Shown piece after piece: positions 27,100 through 29,571 of a stretch of DNA of 29,571 nt; within the stretch, counting starts at the first letter, position 1; every line of letters starts with the position of its first letter. The translations under genes were made by a program, and so were the position numbers. Source of the stretch: Acidobacteriota bacterium (GTDB taxonomy: Bacteria > Acidobacteriota > Vicinamibacteria > Vicinamibacterales > UBA2999); the NCBI GenBank assembly GCA_020851835.1, contig JADZBZ010000034.1:1-29571 (forward strand), written 5' to 3'. The notes below the pieces were generated by a model. That model saw nothing but the letters and a program-made list of their open reading frames with translations, did no database searches and was not told the origin of the DNA.

Positions 27100-27100
27100 G

Positions 27101-29571
27101 CTACGGTCCTCCGATCAGCTTCAGCAGGAGATCCTGCGCCCGCGAGTAGGTCGGGGCGATTTCCAGGGCGGCCAGGGCCTGACGGCGCGCCTCGTCGCGG
27201 TCTCCAGCCTCGAACAACCCTTCGGCCAGGTCGGCGTGCGCGCCGGCGCGGTCGACCGGTCCGGCGGCCAGCGCCACCCGGAACATCCGCACGGCTTCGG
27301 CCGTGTCGCCCGCCGACAGCGCCAGGCGGCCCAGCGTCGCGTGCGAGGGCGCGTCGAACGGATCCACGGCGACGGCCCGCATGAGCGCCGTGCGCAGCAA
27401 GGCGGCGTCGGCCCGCGGATCCACGAGGGTCGCGAGCTTTCGCGCCGACGCCAGGTCGGAATGGTCGTAGGCGGTCAAGGTGTCGAGCGACCGGATGGCG
27501 CGCGCCTTGTCGCCCGCAGCCAGCGCAATCTCGGCGATTTGCGCGTACGGGCTGTCGGGGCCGGTGGCGTGCGGCACCAGGGCTGCGGCGCGCTCGAAGG
27601 CCTCGATGGCCTTGCCGGGTGCCGACTTCCTGAGCGCCATCCCCAGGGCCAGCTGCGCCGGGTAGCTGCCGGGATTGGTCGACGCCATCGACGTCAACGC
27701 GTCGAGCGGCAAGTCGGCGGAGAGCCCTTCAGGGGCGGCCATGGCCTTACGCAGCGTGCCGTACCGGCGATCGAGGAACTGGTTGAAACTTTGCTGCAGG
27801 GCGTCGAGCTCCACGCCCAGCACCTGCTGGAAGGCGGCCGGCGTGTCGATGCCCGTGGCGTAGGACTGCACGAGGGCCTTGAGCTTCGGCTGCCCGTACA
27901 CCTCGACGATGTGATCGACGACGAGTGAAGACTGGAAGTACGCCAGCGAAATGGTTTCGGGGTTCGTGAAGCCGCTGTTGAGATCCTTCAGCGTGAGCAC
28001 CTGGCCGCGATCGAGCGCCCGCGCGAACGGGATGTCCATCTCGCGTCCCCACTCGGGTCGCGCGCGCTTCTCCTCGAAGACCGAGATGCCCTCGGTGAGC
28101 CACCGCGGGATACGCTGGGCCGAGAGCTGCAGCGTGATGACGTGGGCCATCTCGTGCCACAGTGTTACGCCCCAGTTGAACTCGCCCGGCGGCCGCGCAT
28201 GCGGGGAGTCCATCGTGACCACGCGCCCGAAGCAGGCCCCGAGTGCGCCGATCATGCCCATGAGGCCGACCGTGCGCACGGCAAAATCGTCGTGGCGCGG
28301 AAACACTTCCACGAGGATGGGGCCCTTGGGGGTGAACTCCCATCGCCGGCTGAGGGTGTCGAGCGCCTCTCGTGCCAGCGGCGTGACGTACTGCTCCATG
28401 ACGCCCGCTTCGTCGGCGTGCAGCCGGATGACGAGGTCGCCGTCGCGAATGGTCGCGAACTGATCCAGCGTGTCGAGCAGGCTCAGCAGGTTGTAGGTAA
28501 TGACATCGTAGGGGTCCTGGCGAAACGCCGTCTCGAGCATCCGGCGCGCGCCGCGCTCGTCGCCGGTGCGCATCAGATGAGTGCCGAGATCGGCGTAGGC
28601 GCGCCAGTTCTCACGATCGAGCTGAATGCCGCGCCGGACCAGGTCGACGGCTTCGTCGAAACGGTAGTAGCCGGCCGTGACCGAGCCCGCCACCCGATAG
28701 AACTCTCCATAGGTGGGATGAATCGCGAGCGCCTCGGCGGCAAGCGCCTGATAGCGACCGGCGTCGTCGTCCACGTAGGCCAGGGCTCCCTCGAGCGCGA
28801 TCGCCTCCAGGCTCTTGGGGTTCACGGCACGAGCCTTGCGGATCCAGTCGCGCGCCTCCGCCTTGCGGTCCTGGCCAATCGAGGTCTCGGCCATGAAGAG
28901 CTGCGCCGGCACGTCGTTGGGATTGACCTCGAGCGCGCGGGCCGCGAAGGTTATCGCCTCAGGCGGGTTCTCGTCCACCATGGCGCGAGCCATACCGACC
29001 AGTGCGGGACCGTAGCTCCCGTCCGCGCTCAGCGCGTCCTGAAAGGAGCGCACGGCATCCTTGCGGTTGAATTTCTCGAGGAAGAGATCGCCCCACGCCG
29101 TGTTGATCTCGACATCGGTCGGCGCCAGGCCCACCGCGTCGCGGAGGTACCCGTTGGCGTCCTCGAACCGGCCGAGGGCTTGTGCAGCGCGCCCGGCCCT
29201 GAGCAACTCGGGGGCCGTGTCGGCGTCCTGGGCGGCGAGCAGGATCGACTGCAGCGACCGGCGGGATTCAGCGCGACGGCCCTGATAGGCCTGCAGCAGC
29301 CCCAGTTCGAGAGCGGCGTCTCCGCCGGGCGACCGCGACGCGAACGGCCGCAGTGCCGCCTCGGCACCGGCGTAATCACCGCGCGCCGCGAGGCTTCGGG
29401 CCTGGAGGATGGTGAGGGGCTCGTTGTCGGCCTGACCGGCGGCGAGCGTGACCACCTCGCCGTAGTCGCCGGCGCGCCAGGCCCGCTCGGCGGCCGCACG
29501 AACCGCGGTTGGCCCGCTGCCTTGCGCGCCCACGAGCACGAAACCAAGACCGGCGGTGAGAGCGAAACAGG
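27101..29571 (-). CDS. Exported TPR protein with peptidase-MA (gluzincin-like) domain, 5' end outside the window
   Basis: At least 822 residues are visible. The frame stays open to the last base, and the residues before the GTG at 29539 read CFALTAGLGFVLVGAQG, the end of a signal peptide. The real start therefore lies beyond the right edge and the GTG is internal. Numbering from that GTG, TPR-type helical repeats occupy about 15-345. A peptidase-MA-like domain follows with the zinc motif HEMAH at 462-466 (bases 28142-28156) and RWLTEGISVFEE, whose E483 is a plausible third ligand. More TPR repeats occupy about 620-812. A periplasmic metallopeptidase is predicted; substrates are unknown. It is the most upstream visible gene of the MoxR operon and ends 1 bp before the DUF4159 start. 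Confidence 0.87.
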   Translation of the reverse strand, partial: CFALTAGLGFVLVGAQGSGPTAVRAAAERAWRAGDYGEVVTLAAGQADNEPLTILQARSLAARGDYAGAEAALRPFASRSPGGDAALELGLLQAYQGRRAESRRSLQSILLAAQDADTAPELLRAGRAAQALGRFEDANGYLRDAVGLAPTDVEINTAWGDLFLEKFNRKDAVRSFQDALSADGSYGPALVGMARAMVDENPPEAITFAARALEVNPNDVPAQLFMAETSIGQDRKAEARDWIRKARAVNPKSLEAIALEGALAYVDDDAGRYQALAAEALAIHPTYGEFYRVAGSVTAGYYRFDEAVDLVRRGIQLDRENWRAYADLGTHLMRTGDERGARRMLETAFRQDPYDVITYNLLSLLDTLDQFATIRDGDLVIRLHADEAGVMEQYVTPLAREALDTLSRRWEFTPKGPILVEVFPRHDDFAVRTVGLMGMIGALGACFGRVVTMDSPHARPPGEFNWGVTLWHEMAHVITLQLSAQRIPRWLTEGISVFEEKRARPEWGREMDIPFARALDRGQVLTLKDLNSGFTNPETISLAYFQSSLVVDHIVEVYGQPKLKALVQSYATGIDTPAAFQQVLGVELDALQQSFNQFLDRRYGTLRKAMAAPEGLSADLPLDALTSMASTNPGSYPAQLALGMALRKSAPGKAIEAFERAAALVPHATGPDSPYAQIAEIALAAGDKARAIRSLDTLTAYDHSDLASARKLATLVDPRADAALLRTALMRAVAVDPFDAPSHATLGRLALSAGDTAEAVRMFRVALAAGPVDRAGAHADLAEGLFEAGDRDEARRQALAALEIAPTYSRAQDLLLKLIGGP

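Noticed and set aside
29537..29539. GTG start for the TPR/peptidase-MA gene
   Set aside because: The frame continues upstream through signal-peptide-like hydrophobic residues to the window edge, so the GTG is internal.

Overview
The window is a densely coding, high-GC bacterial chromosome segment of about 29.6 kb with no rRNA, tRNA, CRISPR array, insertion sequence or prophage gene that I can see. The gene set (PstSCAB-PhoU beside Ppx/CHAD/SixA, a type I citrate synthase, a secreted glutaminyl cyclase-like M28 peptidase, and a MoxR/DUF58/BatA-like/DUF4175/DUF4159 operon), together with the very high GC content, suggests an acidobacterium, perhaps of the Vicinamibacteria. This is an inference from gene style; there is no phylogenetic marker to prove it. 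No stretch longer than about 145 bases lacks a gene.

Region 1 (1-9368) is carbon storage and phosphate. A 5'-truncated GlgC runs in from the left edge. Convergent to it is a tight three-gene minus-strand operon, read as CHAD domain protein, SixA-like phosphatase, YegS/DagK-like lipid kinase. Divergent from the CHAD gene, across a 53-bp intergenic region with overlapping -10-like hexamers, runs a plus-strand series: Ppx/GppA exopolyphosphatase, PstS lipoprotein, PstC, PstA, PstB and PhoU. PstC/PstA and PstA/PstB overlap by 4 bp. Together this looks like a phosphate-uptake and polyphosphate-turnover block.

Region 2 (9369-15516) holds citrate synthase behind a recognisable promoter, a secreted glutaminyl cyclase-like M28 metalloenzyme, and a minus-strand group: a 63-aa zinc-ribbon membrane peptide, an FHA-GAF-PP2C phosphatase, and a LeuA-like DRE-TIM metallolyase with an unusual active-site motif. 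A rhomboid protease gene diverges from that group.

Region 3 (15523-29571) is the most interesting part: one minus-strand gene train of eight genes, most separated by 1-20 bp. In transcription order: TPR/peptidase-MA protein (start lies beyond the right edge), DUF4159 exported protein, MoxR AAA+ ATPase, DUF58 VWA-like protein, BatA-like membrane VWA protein, giant DUF4175 membrane/coiled-coil protein, VWA plus GATase-like membrane protein, and a secreted caspase-fold protein. The caspase-like protein has no cysteine in its mature chain but carries an EF-hand-like loop, so it is probably a pseudoprotease. The four most downstream envelope proteins contain no cysteine outside one signal peptide. 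The train resembles MoxR/Bat-type envelope systems of unknown function, extended by two protease-fold proteins at its ends and a very large Gln/Arg-rich coiled-coil protein in the middle.
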